In this document: piece by piece, positions 18,723-27,525 of the stretch | Position numbering within the stretch: position 1 is the first letter of the stretch | Layout of the letters: the number at the start of each line of letters is the position of its first letter | DNA from: Pseudomonas sp. RGM2987 | GTDB taxonomy: Bacteria > Pseudomonadota > Gammaproteobacteria > Pseudomonadales > Pseudomonadaceae | Reading direction: 5' to 3' | DNA length: 34,952 bases | Assembly (NCBI RefSeq): GCF_022952855.1 | Contig: NZ_JALJDX010000166.1 | Location: forward strand, 1-34,952 | The notes under the pieces: generated by a model | What the model saw: only the letters and a program-made list of their open reading frames with translations | Database searches by the model: none | Told to the model about the DNA's origin: nothing | Made by a program: the position numbers and the translations under genes

Positions 18723-20318
18723 CTACTTCACCTGGGTGGTGGCGAAGTTGTTGGTGGTGAGCGGGCTAATCTCATAGCCCTCTACGTTCTTGCGCATTGC
18801 CGTGAACATGCGGGTGTGGGCCATGCTGATCCATGGCAGGTCCTGGTTGAAAATCACCTGGGCCTGTTCATAGAGCTTGATGCGCTCCTCGGGGTTCACT
18901 GTGGCGCGGGCCTGGTCGATCAGCGCCTGGAATTTCTCGTTGCACCAGCGCGCGTAGTTTTCGCCGTTCTTGGCCGCTTCGCAACTGAGCATAGGCGTCA
19001 GGAAGTTATCCGGGTCGCCGTTATCGCCCGCCCATCCGGCGGATACCATGTCGTGCTCGCCGTTTTTCGCGCGCTTGAGCATTTCGCCCCATTCCATCAC
19101 GCGGATGTCGACCTTGATCCCGACCTTCGCCAGGTCCGCCTGCATCATCTGCGCGCCGAGCATCGGGTTGGGGTTGGTCGGGCCGCCGCCGTTGCGGGTG
19201 AACAGGGTAAAGACGGTGCCTTCCGGCACGCCGGCTTCCTTGAGCAACTGGCGAGCCTTGTCCAGGTCACGCGGCGGGTTCTTCAGATCGTGGTTGAAGC
19301 CCAGCAGCGTCGGCGGGTACGGGTTGACCGCCACGGTGGCGTTGCCTTTGCCGAACAGCGCGTTGACGTAGGCTTCCTTGTCGAAGGCCAGGTCAATGGC
19401 CTGACGCACGCGCACGTCGCTCATGTACTTATGAGTGGTGTTCATGGCGACGTAGGACACCGTCATCGCGTCCAGCTCGGCGACCTTCAGGTTCGGGTCT
19501 TTCTTGACGTTCGGGATGTCGTCCGGTTTCGGATACAGCGCGATCTGGCATTCATTGGCCTTGAGCTTCTGCATGCGCACGTTGTTGTCGATAGCGATGG
19601 CCAGGATCAGCGAATCGGCGGGAGGCTTGCCACGGAAGTAGTCCGGGTTGGCCTTGAAGCGGACCTGGGCGTCCTTGTTGTAGCGCTGGAAGACGAACGG
19701 CCCGGTGCCGATTGGCTTGCTGTTGAGGTCGCCGGCCTTGCCTGCCTTGAGCAACTGATCGGCGTACTCGGCCGGGTAAATCGAGGAGAAGGCCATGGCG
19801 ATGTCTGCCAGGAACGGCGCTTCACGACGGGTCAGGCTGAACTTGACCGTGTGCTCGTCGACTTTCTCGACGCTTTTGAGCAGCTCTTTGAAGCCCATGC
19901 TTTCAAAGTAGGGGAAGCCCACGCTCGACAGTTTGTGCCACGGATGATTCGGGTCCAACTGGCGCTGGAAGCTCCAGACCACGTCGTCGGCGTTCATGTC
20001 GCGGGTCGGCTTGAAGTATTCGGTGGTGTGGAACTTGACGCCTTTGCGCAGGTGAAAGGTGTACGTCAGGCCATCGTCGCTGATGTCCCAGGATTCGGCC
20101 AGGGCCGGGATCACTTCGGTGGTGCCGGGCTTGAAGTCGGCCAGGCGGTTGAAGATGGTTTCTGCCACGGCGTCGGCAGTGACTGCAGTCGTGTACTGGA
20201 CCATGTCGAAGCCTTCCGGGCTGGCTTCGGTGCACACCACCAGGGGCTTGGCGCTGGCGCCAACGGCGACACTCAGCAGCGCGGCGGCAATGGCTGCGCG
20301 TAGGGGGATCATGTTCAT
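18723..20318 (-). CDS. Dipeptide-binding protein, divergent DppA (DppA4-like)
   Basis: Periplasmic SBP_bac_5 peptide-binding protein, 531 residues. The signal peptide MNMIPLRAAIAAALLSVAVGASA ends near residue 23, then KPLVVCTEASPEGFDMVQYTT, the DppA-type start of the mature chain. GWAGDNGDPDNF keeps the aspartate that binds the peptide amino end in DppA. The segment that reads WAMPVQRPYNPN in the neighbouring paralogues is replaced by FTRNGGGPTNPN, so ligand preference probably differs. I start at the ATG at 20316-20318, with AGAGGA upstream. It is the binding protein closest to dppB and the most divergent of the four. By position it corresponds to PA4502 from memory. Confidence 0.9.
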   Translation of the reverse strand: MNMIPLRAAIAAALLSVAVGASAKPLVVCTEASPEGFDMVQYTTAVTADAVAETIFNRLADFKPGTTEVIPALAESWDISDDGLTYTFHLRKGVKFHTTEYFKPTRDMNADDVVWSFQRQLDPNHPWHKLSSVGFPYFESMGFKELLKSVEKVDEHTVKFSLTRREAPFLADIAMAFSSIYPAEYADQLLKAGKAGDLNSKPIGTGPFVFQRYNKDAQVRFKANPDYFRGKPPADSLILAIAIDNNVRMQKLKANECQIALYPKPDDIPNVKKDPNLKVAELDAMTVSYVAMNTTHKYMSDVRVRQAIDLAFDKEAYVNALFGKGNATVAVNPYPPTLLGFNHDLKNPPRDLDKARQLLKEAGVPEGTVFTLFTRNGGGPTNPNPMLGAQMMQADLAKVGIKVDIRVMEWGEMLKRAKNGEHDMVSAGWAGDNGDPDNFLTPMLSCEAAKNGENYARWCNEKFQALIDQARATVNPEERIKLYEQAQVIFNQDLPWISMAHTRMFTAMRKNVEGYEISPLTTNNFATTQVK

Positions 20319-20347
20319 CGTCAATCCTCTGCAATCGTGTAAATGGC

Positions 20348-20386
20348 AAAAAACCGAACGGCCGACCTTGTGGGTCGACCGTCCGG
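20348..20386 (-). terminator. Intrinsic terminator after the OpdP-like porin
   Basis: Bases 20354-20367 and 20373-20386 pair at 12 of 14 positions, with the two others able to form GU, around a five-base loop. On the minus strand the stem is followed by six Ts (20353-20348). It lies 8 bases past the porin stop and 30 bases before the next dppA start, so dppA-dppBCDF must rely on read-through or its own promoter. Confidence 0.75.
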
Positions 20387-20394
20387 CGGAAGGT

Positions 20395-21810
20395 TTAGAG
20401 AATGTTGAACGGGATGGTGGTCACCAGGCGGAACTCGTTGAGGCTGCCGTCGGCCTGGTTTTCGCTGGCGCGGTGCGCGGTGTAGGTCGCACGGATCGCG
20501 GTGGCTTTCAGCGGCCCGCTCTGTACGGCATAGGACGCGCCGATGCCGTATTCGTAGTGGTGCTCACCGTCCATGGCTTTCACATCGCTGTAGCCGGTGC
20601 TGTTGTAGTGAGTACCGTCGATGCCCCAGCCGCGCGCCTGGTAGATGTTGAACTTCAGGCCCGGCACGCCGTATTCAGCCATGTTCAGGCCGTAGGCGAT
20701 CTGGAAGGATTTTTCGTTCGGGCCGTTGAAGTCCGACAGCAGGGAGTTCGCCAGGTAGATGCCGTTGGTTTCGTGCAGGTAGTCGAAGTACTCGTTGCCG
20801 TTCACTTCCTGGTACGAGAAGGTCAGGCTGTGGGCCTGGTGGGTCAGGCCGAACGACAGCGAGTAGGTGTCGTTGTCGATCTGGCCCAGCTTGGCTTTGC
20901 CCGAATCGACGGTCTTGTAGTAGTTCAGGCCGGTGGTCAGGCTCAGCACCGAGGCGTCGCCCAACTCATGGGTGGCGCCGAAGTAGTACTGGTTCCAGAT
21001 GTCTTCGGCCTGGGTCGCCCAGAGGCTGGTCTTCAGGCTCGCCAGTGGCTGGTAGGTGATCCCGGCGGTGTTGACGTGATCGGTTTCAACGCTGCTGTCG
21101 CCGTATTCGGAGCGGAACTTGCGCAGGCTCTCTTCGGTACGTGGCGAGTTGCGGTCGAAGGTCGCGACGTCAAAGGACAGGTTCTCCAGCTCTTCGCTGT
21201 GCAGGCTCACGCCCTGGAAGCTGGAGGGCAGGGCACGGTTGCCGATGACATCGACCATCGGGCTGCTGAAGTTCTGGCGGCCGGCGGTCAGGGTGGTGTT
21301 CGACACGCGAGCCTTGACGTTCGCCAGGCCCAGTTTGCTCCACTGGCCGACGGCGTCGCCGCCTTCGCGGGTCAGGGTACGGTTGTTACCGGCGCCTGGG
21401 CGGGTGGTCGGTGCGCCGCCGTTGTTGGAGGCCAGGTCCTTGCGATCCTGATCCAGGGCGATGGCGTTGTAGGCGGCCAATTCAGTGCTGAAACCGACAG
21501 TGCCTTCGGTAAAGCCCGAGTTGTACTTGATGATGGTGCCTTGCAGCCAGTTGATGCGGCGGTCGGTCTCGCGTGCTTCACCGTTTTTACGGTAGGTCAG
21601 CTTCGCGCCGCGCTTGAACTGCTCGTTGGCGTACCAGTTACGGGTCGAACCGGTCACCGATTGGCCGTCGATGAAGCCTTTGGCTTCGCTTTGCTCGCTG
21701 GTGGTCTTGAGGGTCACCGGGGTGACGGCCTGGCTCTGGGATTCTGCAAAGGCCGTCGCGGTGATGCTGCTGATGGCCAAGGCCAGTATCGCGGTGCTGC
21801 TCAACTTCAT
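20395..21810 (-). CDS. opdP: OprD-family outer-membrane porin (OpdP-like)
   Basis: Substrate-specific outer-membrane porin of 471 residues. The signal peptide MKLSSTAILALAISSITATAFA is cleaved near residue 22. OprD-family marks include GFIDGQSVTGSTRNWYANEQF, TEGTVGFSTELAAYNAIALD, VSNTTLTAGRQNFSSPMVDVIGNRALPSSFQGVSL and the LTFSYQEVNGNEYFDYLHETNGIYLANSL segment. ATG at 21808-21810 with AGGAG upstream. Its place among dppA genes matches PA4501 in P. aeruginosa (OpdP/OpdD), a porin for glycine-glutamate and other dipeptides, so dipeptide entry is the likely job. This is inferred from family and position. Confidence 0.9.
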   Translation of the reverse strand: MKLSSTAILALAISSITATAFAESQSQAVTPVTLKTTSEQSEAKGFIDGQSVTGSTRNWYANEQFKRGAKLTYRKNGEARETDRRINWLQGTIIKYNSGFTEGTVGFSTELAAYNAIALDQDRKDLASNNGGAPTTRPGAGNNRTLTREGGDAVGQWSKLGLANVKARVSNTTLTAGRQNFSSPMVDVIGNRALPSSFQGVSLHSEELENLSFDVATFDRNSPRTEESLRKFRSEYGDSSVETDHVNTAGITYQPLASLKTSLWATQAEDIWNQYYFGATHELGDASVLSLTTGLNYYKTVDSGKAKLGQIDNDTYSLSFGLTHQAHSLTFSYQEVNGNEYFDYLHETNGIYLANSLLSDFNGPNEKSFQIAYGLNMAEYGVPGLKFNIYQARGWGIDGTHYNSTGYSDVKAMDGEHHYEYGIGASYAVQSGPLKATAIRATYTAHRASENQADGSLNEFRLVTTIPFNIL

Positions 21811-21890
21811 GGGTAACGCTCCTTTTTCTTTCTTTTTTATGCCGTTCTTTTTTGGTGATACGGCTATCGGTTTTACAACTCATCACAGTC

Positions 21891-21902
21891 GCAAACGTTT
21901 GC
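21891..21902. promoter_or_regulatory. Palindrome GCAAACGTTTGC upstream of the porin
   Basis: A perfect 12-base palindrome with a central CG, like LacI/GalR-family operators, lies about 80 bases upstream of the porin start. No such regulator gene is in the window. The 168-base gap also has a GC-rich imperfect hairpin at 21942-21961. Confidence 0.35.
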
Positions 21903-21978
21903 ATGGCACCTGATCGGCGAATTCCGGCAAGACGTCTGCGTGAGAGCCCCTGGGGGCCCTCGCTGTAGGACTAATCGG

Positions 21979-23565
21979 TTATGGGTTCAGGCTGACGCCC
22001 GAGAACACGTTGCGACCGAAGGGGCTGACCTTGAACCCTTCGACTTTGGCACTCAGCGGCTGGTTGACCGTGGAGTGGGCAACAGGGGTGATCGGCACTT
22101 GCTGCTTGAGCAACTGCTGGGCCTGTTTGTAGAGCACGGTGCGCTGGTCGCGGTCAGTGACGACCTTGGCCTGCTTGATCAGCTTGTCGTAATCCTGGTC
22201 ACACCACATGGAGTAGTTGTTGCCGCCAATGGCGTCGCAGCTGTACAGCGTGCCCAGCCAGTTGTCCGGGTCACCATTGTCGCCGGTCCAGCCGATCAGG
22301 CTGATGTCATGCTCACCGTTCTTGGTGCGCTTGATGTACTCGCCCCATTCGTAGCTGACGATCTTCACCTTCAGCCCGATCTTCGCCCAGTCGGCCTGGA
22401 GCATCTCGGCCATCAGCTTGGCGTTGGGGTTGTAGGGGCGTTGCACGGGCATGGCCCAGAGGGTGAGCTCGGTGCCTTCCTTGACCCCGGCGGCCTTGAG
22501 CAGCTCCTTGGCTTTTTCCGGGTTGTAGGCGGTGTCCTTGATGGTGTCGTCGTAGGACCACTGGGTCGGCGGCATGGCGTTGACCGCCAGTTGTCCCGCG
22601 CCCTGGTACACGGCATTGAGGATGCCTTGCTTGTTTACCGCCATGTCCAGCGCGCGACGTACCTCGACCTGGTCGAACGGCTTGTGGCGGGTGTTGTAGG
22701 CGATGTAGCCAAGGTTGAAGCCGGGCTTCTCGATCAGTTGCAGCTTGGGGTCGTTCTTCAAGGCCGGCACATCGGCCGGGCGCGGATGCAGGGTGACCTG
22801 GCATTCGTTGGCCTTGAGCTTCTGCACCCGCACCGAGGCATCGGTGTTGATGGAGAAGATCAGGTTCTTGAGCTTGACCCGTTCCGGCGCCCAGTACTGG
22901 GTATTGGCGACGTAGCGGATGTTGGAGTCTTTCTGGTAGCTCTTGAACTCGAACGGCCCGGTGCCGATTGGCTTCTGGTTGATGTCGCTCGGCTTGCCAC
23001 TCTTGAGCAACTGGTCGGCGTATTCGGCCGAGAGGATCGCGGCAAAACTCATGGCGATGTTCTGGATGAACGCGGCGTCGACGCTGTTGAGGGTCATGAC
23101 CACCGTCAACGGCCCGGTTTTCTCGACCTTGGCAATGTTCTTGTTCAGGCTCATGCCGTTGAAGTACGGGAACTCGGTGGGGTAGGCCTTGCGGAACGGG
23201 TGCTGCGGATCGAGCATCCGATTGAAGGTGAACAGTACGTCGTCGGCGTTGAAATCCCGAGTCGGTGTGAAGTAATCCGTGGTGTGGAACTTCACGCCTT
23301 CGCGCAGGTGAAAGGTGTATTTCAAACCGTCTTCGGAAATATCCCAGCGGGTCGCAAGACCCGGTACGACATTGGTCGCGCCTTTTTCAAACTCGGCCAG
23401 GCGGTTATACAGCGGTTCGGCGGCATCGTTGTCGGTGGCCGTGGTGTATTGCGCGGTATCGAAACCGGCCGGGCTGCCTTCGGAACAGAACACCAGGCTG
23501 CCGTCAGCGGCCTGGGCCAGCGATGTAGCGGCCAGCAATGCGGAAAAAACCAAGGTATGGCGCAT
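21979..23565 (-). CDS. Dipeptide-binding protein DppA (DppA3-like)
   Basis: Periplasmic peptide-binding protein of 528 residues, SBP_bac_5 family. It has signal peptide MRHTLVFSALLAATSLAQAA, then GSLVFCSEGSPAGFDTAQYTT. It keeps WAMPVQRPYNPN and GWTGDNGDPDNW, the lobe-II ligand motifs of E. coli DppA; the aspartate of the second motif anchors the peptide N-terminus. ATG at 23563-23565 with GGGAG upstream. It lies 168 bases before the porin. In PAO1 I recall PA4500 in this place. It is similar along its whole length to the binding proteins at 23870 and 25752, so the group arose by duplication. Confidence 0.92.
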   Translation of the reverse strand: MRHTLVFSALLAATSLAQAADGSLVFCSEGSPAGFDTAQYTTATDNDAAEPLYNRLAEFEKGATNVVPGLATRWDISEDGLKYTFHLREGVKFHTTDYFTPTRDFNADDVLFTFNRMLDPQHPFRKAYPTEFPYFNGMSLNKNIAKVEKTGPLTVVMTLNSVDAAFIQNIAMSFAAILSAEYADQLLKSGKPSDINQKPIGTGPFEFKSYQKDSNIRYVANTQYWAPERVKLKNLIFSINTDASVRVQKLKANECQVTLHPRPADVPALKNDPKLQLIEKPGFNLGYIAYNTRHKPFDQVEVRRALDMAVNKQGILNAVYQGAGQLAVNAMPPTQWSYDDTIKDTAYNPEKAKELLKAAGVKEGTELTLWAMPVQRPYNPNAKLMAEMLQADWAKIGLKVKIVSYEWGEYIKRTKNGEHDISLIGWTGDNGDPDNWLGTLYSCDAIGGNNYSMWCDQDYDKLIKQAKVVTDRDQRTVLYKQAQQLLKQQVPITPVAHSTVNQPLSAKVEGFKVSPFGRNVFSGVSLNP

Positions 23566-23832
23566 GACGCTCCCTCTCTCGTTCGGGGTGTTTTAACAGT
23601 GAACCGGTGTCCTTCCGAGGACAGGTCCGGTGCACTGTGCTCAATCCAATGCGTTGCGATGCCGCAAGGCCAGCAAGTCCTCAGGGGGCCGACGGTATGA
23701 GCCGCGAGCCAGTCAGTAAATGCGTAAAGCCTGAAAGACTTGTGGGAAAAAGCGATACGTCCGAAACCAGCTGCTGTGGTACGCAGTGTTTTTGGATGTA
23801 GGCAATTTCCTGGGTCTTGGCATGAAGCAACA
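23566..23832. other. Gap between dppA paralogues, no gene seen
   Basis: No frame with a ribosome site and a plausible protein is present. In P. aeruginosa, from memory, a regulator (psdR) and a dipeptidase gene stand here; neither remains, even as a visible fragment. Confidence 0.6.
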
Positions 23833-23860
23833 GTGATGAGGGAGCAAGCTCCCTCATCAC
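23833..23860. repeat. Near-perfect palindrome, REP family B core
   Basis: GTGATGAGGGAGC and its reverse complement are joined by AA, giving a 13-bp stem. The core GAGGGAGCAAGCTCCCTC is the family B core. It lies 9 bases past a dppA stop codon, with no T-run, so it probably protects an mRNA end. Confidence 0.75.
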
Positions 23861-23869
23861 AGGGTCGCT

Positions 23870-25495
23870 TTAGTTGCTGACGCTGACGCCGTAGAAGGAG
23901 TTCAAGCCGAATGGGCTGATCTTGAAGTCCTGCACATTGGCGCGCATGGGTTGATACACCGTCGAGTGAGCGATAGGTGTCATTGGCACAGCGTCCTTGA
24001 GAACGTGTTGTGCCTGTTTGTACAGTTCGGTGCGCTTGGCCTGGTCGGTGGTGCGCTTGGCTTCCTTGACCAGTCCATCGAACTTCTTGTCACACCATTT
24101 GGAGAAGTTGTTGCCACTCAGGGAGTCGCAACCGAACAGCACGTTGAGCCAGTTGTCCGGATCACCGTTGTCACCGCTCCAGCCGATGATCATCGCCTGG
24201 TTCTCGCCGCCCTTGGAACGCTTGATGTACTCGCCCCATTCGTAGCTGACGATGTTCACGTTCAGGCCGATTTTCTTCCAGTCGGACTGGAGCATTTCAG
24301 CCATCAGCTTGGCGTTCGGGTTGTACGGACGCTGTACCGGCATCGCCCACAGGGTGATGTTGGTGCCTTCCTTGACGCCGGCTTCCTTGAGCAGCTCCTT
24401 GGCTTTCTCAGGGTCGTACTTGGCATCCTTGATGGTGGTGTCGTAGGACCATTGGGTCGGCGGCATGGAGTTGACCGCCAGCTGGCCGGCGCCCTGGTAG
24501 ACCGAGTCGATGATCTGCGGCTTGTTGACCGCCATGTCCAGCGCCTGGCGGACCTTCAGGTTGGCGAGCACGTTCGGCTCGTTGCTGCCCTTGATCTTGT
24601 CCATCACGTTGTAGGCGATGTAGCCCAGGTTGAAGCCGGCCTGGTCAGGCATCTTCAGGGCCTTGTCGTCCTTTAGCGCCTTGAGGTCGGCGGGACGTGG
24701 GAAGAGGGTGACCTGGCACTCGTTCTTCTTCAGCTTCTGGATACGCACCGACGGGTCGGTGGTGATGGCGAAGATCAGGTTGTCGATCTTCACATCGGCA
24801 GGGTTCCAGTAGTCCTTGTTCCCGGTGTAGCGGATGTTGGAGTCTTTCTGGTAGCTCTTGAACACGAACGGGCCAGTGCCGATCGGCTTCTGGTTGATGT
24901 CCGGTGCCTTGCCATCCTTGAGCAACTGAGCCGCATACTCGGCGGACTGGATCGAGGCGAAGCTCATGGCCATGTTCTGGATGAACGCGGCGTCGACATC
25001 CTTGAGGGTGAACTTGACCGTGTAATCGTCGACTTTATCGATCTTGGTGATGTTGGTGTCCATCCCCATGTCGGTGAAGTACGGGAATTCGGTCGGGTAC
25101 GCCTTACGGAACGGGTCGTCCTTGTTGATCATCCGGTTGAAGGTGAACAGCACGTCGTCGGCGTTGAATTCGCGGGTCGGCTTGAAGTACGCGGTGGTGT
25201 GGAACTTGACGCCTTCACGCAGGTGGAAGGTGTAGCTCAGGCCGTCTTCGGAAATATCCCATTTGGTCGCCAGGCCAGGAATCACGGCGGTGCCGCCGCG
25301 CTCGAACTGGGTCAGGCGGTTGAACATGGTTTCTGCAGAGGCGTCGAAGTCGGTTCCGGTAGTGTATTGACCAGGGTCGAAACCGGCCGGGCTCCCTTCG
25401 GAGCAGAACACCAGGTTAGTCGCAGCGGAAGCGAAGGGTGCGCTGGCTAATAAGCTCGCGCCGACTAAAAACGGAATGACCGCGTGTTTAAGCAT
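23870..25495 (-). CDS. Dipeptide-binding protein DppA (DppA2-like)
   Basis: Periplasmic peptide-binding protein of 541 residues. The signal peptide MLKHAVIPFLVGASLLASAPFASA is followed by TNLVFCSEGSPAGFDPGQYTTGTDFDASAETMFNRLTQF, almost the E. coli DppA consensus. WAMPVQRPYNPN and GWSGDNGDPDNW are intact. It carries a short insertion (KIKGSNEPNVLANLKVRQAL) compared with its paralogues near the hinge. I start at the ATG at 25493-25495, with GAGG upstream; the longer frame adds 31 unlikely residues. Of the four it looks nearest to classical DppA, with PA4497 as the probable positional match. Confidence 0.92.
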   Translation of the reverse strand: MLKHAVIPFLVGASLLASAPFASAATNLVFCSEGSPAGFDPGQYTTGTDFDASAETMFNRLTQFERGGTAVIPGLATKWDISEDGLSYTFHLREGVKFHTTAYFKPTREFNADDVLFTFNRMINKDDPFRKAYPTEFPYFTDMGMDTNITKIDKVDDYTVKFTLKDVDAAFIQNMAMSFASIQSAEYAAQLLKDGKAPDINQKPIGTGPFVFKSYQKDSNIRYTGNKDYWNPADVKIDNLIFAITTDPSVRIQKLKKNECQVTLFPRPADLKALKDDKALKMPDQAGFNLGYIAYNVMDKIKGSNEPNVLANLKVRQALDMAVNKPQIIDSVYQGAGQLAVNSMPPTQWSYDTTIKDAKYDPEKAKELLKEAGVKEGTNITLWAMPVQRPYNPNAKLMAEMLQSDWKKIGLNVNIVSYEWGEYIKRSKGGENQAMIIGWSGDNGDPDNWLNVLFGCDSLSGNNFSKWCDKKFDGLVKEAKRTTDQAKRTELYKQAQHVLKDAVPMTPIAHSTVYQPMRANVQDFKISPFGLNSFYGVSVSN

Positions 25496-25703
25496 GTTGG
25501 CCTCATGATTTGTTGTCATTTTTGGTTTTTGAGGGCGACCTCGTGAGTCGTCCTGCGGATACTTATGCAGGCCCCATACCCAATGCAAGATCCAGAGCGG
25601 TCACAAGTCCGAAACAGTGGCACGAACGTACCTTAATGTCGCATCTGTGTAACTTCTGACGCATTTGACCGTTTGCGCGTGTTTTTTCGGGGCGGATTGC
25701 GCT

Positions 25704-25743
25704 CCATCCGGGTGCGCGATGAAGGTATTTCGCACCCGGATGG
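25704..25743 (-). other. Hairpin downstream of the first dppA gene
   Basis: A perfect 13-bp stem (CCATCCGGGTGCG and complement) with a 14-base loop lies 8 bases past the stop codon of the gene at 25752. There is no T-run directly after it on the minus strand, so it may be a stabiliser or a weak terminator. The rest of 25496-25703 shows nothing I can name. Confidence 0.6.
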
Positions 25744-25751
25744 GGCAGGTA

Positions 25752-27353
25752 TTACTTCGTCAAACCCACGCCGTAGAAGGGTGTAAGCCCAAATGGACTG
25801 AGTTTGAAGTCCACCACTTTTCTGTTTATCGGCTGGAATACCGTAGAGTTGGCGATAGGTGTGATCGGCACCTGTTGCTTGAGGATTTTCTGCGCCTGCT
25901 GGTACAGGTCGACGCGTTGCTGGCGGTCGGTCGAGACCTTGGCCTGCTGGATCAGGCGGTCATACGCCGGGTCGCACCACTTGGCGTAGTTGCTGCCCTT
26001 GACCGCTGCGCAGCTGTAGAGCACGCCCAGCCAGTTGTCCGGGTCGCCGTTATCCCCGGTCCAGCCGTAGATCATTGCGTCATGTTCGCCATTTTTTGCG
26101 CGCTTGATGTATTCGCCCCATTCGTAGCTGACGATGTTGGCCTTGATGCCGATCTTGGCCCAATCCTGTTGAATCATCTGCGCAGACATTCGCGCGTTGG
26201 GGTTGGAGGCGCGTTGCACCGTCATCGCCCATAAATTGAGGGTAGTACCGGGCGCAACCCCGGCTTCCTTGAGTAGCGCCTTGGCCTTGGTCACGTCATG
26301 GGGTGCGTCCTGGATACTCGGGTCGAACGACCACTGGGCCGGCGGCAGAGCGTTCTGCGCCAGTTGTCCGGCGCTCTGGTACACGGCCTTGATGATCGCC
26401 GGCTTGTCGATAGCCATGTCCAGCGCCTGGCGGACCTTGAGCTGGTCCAGCGGCGGGTGCGTCACGTTGTAGGCCAAAAAGCCCAGGTTGAAACCCGGTT
26501 GCCTGAGCACTTGCAGGTTCGGGTCCTGCTCGATCACCTCGATGTCAGCCGGACGCGGGTAACCGCTGACCTGGCATTCGCCGCGTTTTAGCTTTTGCAG
26601 ACGCACGGCGGCGTCCGGGGTGATGGAGAAAATCAGGTTGTCGAGCTTCACGTCCTCGGGTTTCCAGTACGCCGTGTTGGCGGCATAGCGGATCTGCGAG
26701 TCCTTCTGGTAGCGCTTGAACACGAACGGCCCGGTACCGACAGGCTTCTGGTTGAGGTCGCCGGCCTTGCCTTCCTTGAGCAATTGCGCCGCGTATTCGG
26801 CGGACTGCACGGACGCAAAACTCATCGCCAGGTTCTGCACGAACGCGGCATCGACGTTGTTCAGGTTGAAACGCACGGTGTGTTCGTCGACTTTCTCCAG
26901 GCTCTTGATCGTGGTGTTCAGGCCCATGTCGGTGAAGTAGGGCGACTCGGTGGGGTAGGCCTGGCGGAACGGGTGTTGCGGATCGAGCAGGCGCTGGAAA
27001 GTGAACAGCACGTCGTCGGCGTTGAAGTCGCGGCTGGGGGTGAAGAAATCGGTGGTGTGGAATTTCACGCCTTCGCGCAGGTGGAAGGTGTAGACCAGGC
27101 CATCGGCGGACACCTCCCAGCTCGTCGCCAGCCCCGGCTCGACCTCGGTGCCGCCGCGCTTGAATTGGGTGAGCCGGTTGAAGACGGTTTCAGCCGAGGC
27201 ATCGAAGTCGGTGCCACTGGTGTATTGGCTCGGGTCGAAGCCGGCGGGGCTGGCTTCGGAGCAGTAGACCAGGGTGGTCGCGGCCTGGGCCATGGGAGCA
27301 CTGCCGATCAGGGCGATGGCGAGTAGGAGTGGTTTTAAGGTGGTCCGGTCCAT
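25752..27353 (-). CDS. Dipeptide-binding protein DppA (DppA1-like)
   Basis: Periplasmic peptide-binding protein of 533 residues and the first gene of the dpp cluster. The signal peptide MDRTTLKPLLLAIALIGSAPMAQAA precedes TTLVYCSEASPAGFDPSQYTSGTDFDASAETVFNRL. The ligand-loop motif is WAMTVQRASNPN rather than WAMPVQRPYNPN, a modest change, and GWTGDNGDPDNW is intact. I start at the ATG at 27351-27353, with AAGGGA upstream; the longer frame is GC-driven and has no ribosome site. PA4496 is the probable positional match. Its promoter should lie in the repeat-rich region to the right. Confidence 0.92.
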   Translation of the reverse strand: MDRTTLKPLLLAIALIGSAPMAQAATTLVYCSEASPAGFDPSQYTSGTDFDASAETVFNRLTQFKRGGTEVEPGLATSWEVSADGLVYTFHLREGVKFHTTDFFTPSRDFNADDVLFTFQRLLDPQHPFRQAYPTESPYFTDMGLNTTIKSLEKVDEHTVRFNLNNVDAAFVQNLAMSFASVQSAEYAAQLLKEGKAGDLNQKPVGTGPFVFKRYQKDSQIRYAANTAYWKPEDVKLDNLIFSITPDAAVRLQKLKRGECQVSGYPRPADIEVIEQDPNLQVLRQPGFNLGFLAYNVTHPPLDQLKVRQALDMAIDKPAIIKAVYQSAGQLAQNALPPAQWSFDPSIQDAPHDVTKAKALLKEAGVAPGTTLNLWAMTVQRASNPNARMSAQMIQQDWAKIGIKANIVSYEWGEYIKRAKNGEHDAMIYGWTGDNGDPDNWLGVLYSCAAVKGSNYAKWCDPAYDRLIQQAKVSTDRQQRVDLYQQAQKILKQQVPITPIANSTVFQPINRKVVDFKLSPFGLTPFYGVGLTK

Positions 27354-27525
27354 GAAATCCCTTGGTAGTGACGATTTTCCTGAGCGTAGCGGTTGGGGCG
27401 GGGGTGGGGAAATAGCCAAAAGTGCGGGGGACTGGTGGGTTTGGGTATAGCCGGGCGGCTGTAGCTGGCTGTGGCGAGGCGGCCTGACAGCCGACCTGAC
27501 TCTTGCGGTTGTACCCCGATCCAAC
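27354..27525. other. Upstream region of the dpp cluster, no gene seen
   Basis: This stretch should hold the promoter of the first dppA gene. It has a G-rich run near 27396-27430 and a degenerate GAGGCGGCCTGACAGCC unit at 27475, part of the REP chain that follows. I could not identify a promoter. Confidence 0.4.

Noticed and set aside
18693..20303. Long plus-strand frame opposite the dppA gene, and the similar one at 21940-23700
   Set aside because: Both run antisense to dppA paralogues and look alike only because the genes beneath them are paralogous.
21942..21961. GC-rich hairpin after the dppA gene at 21979 as an intrinsic terminator
   Set aside because: The stem is about 8 bp with a mismatch and no T-run follows on the minus strand.
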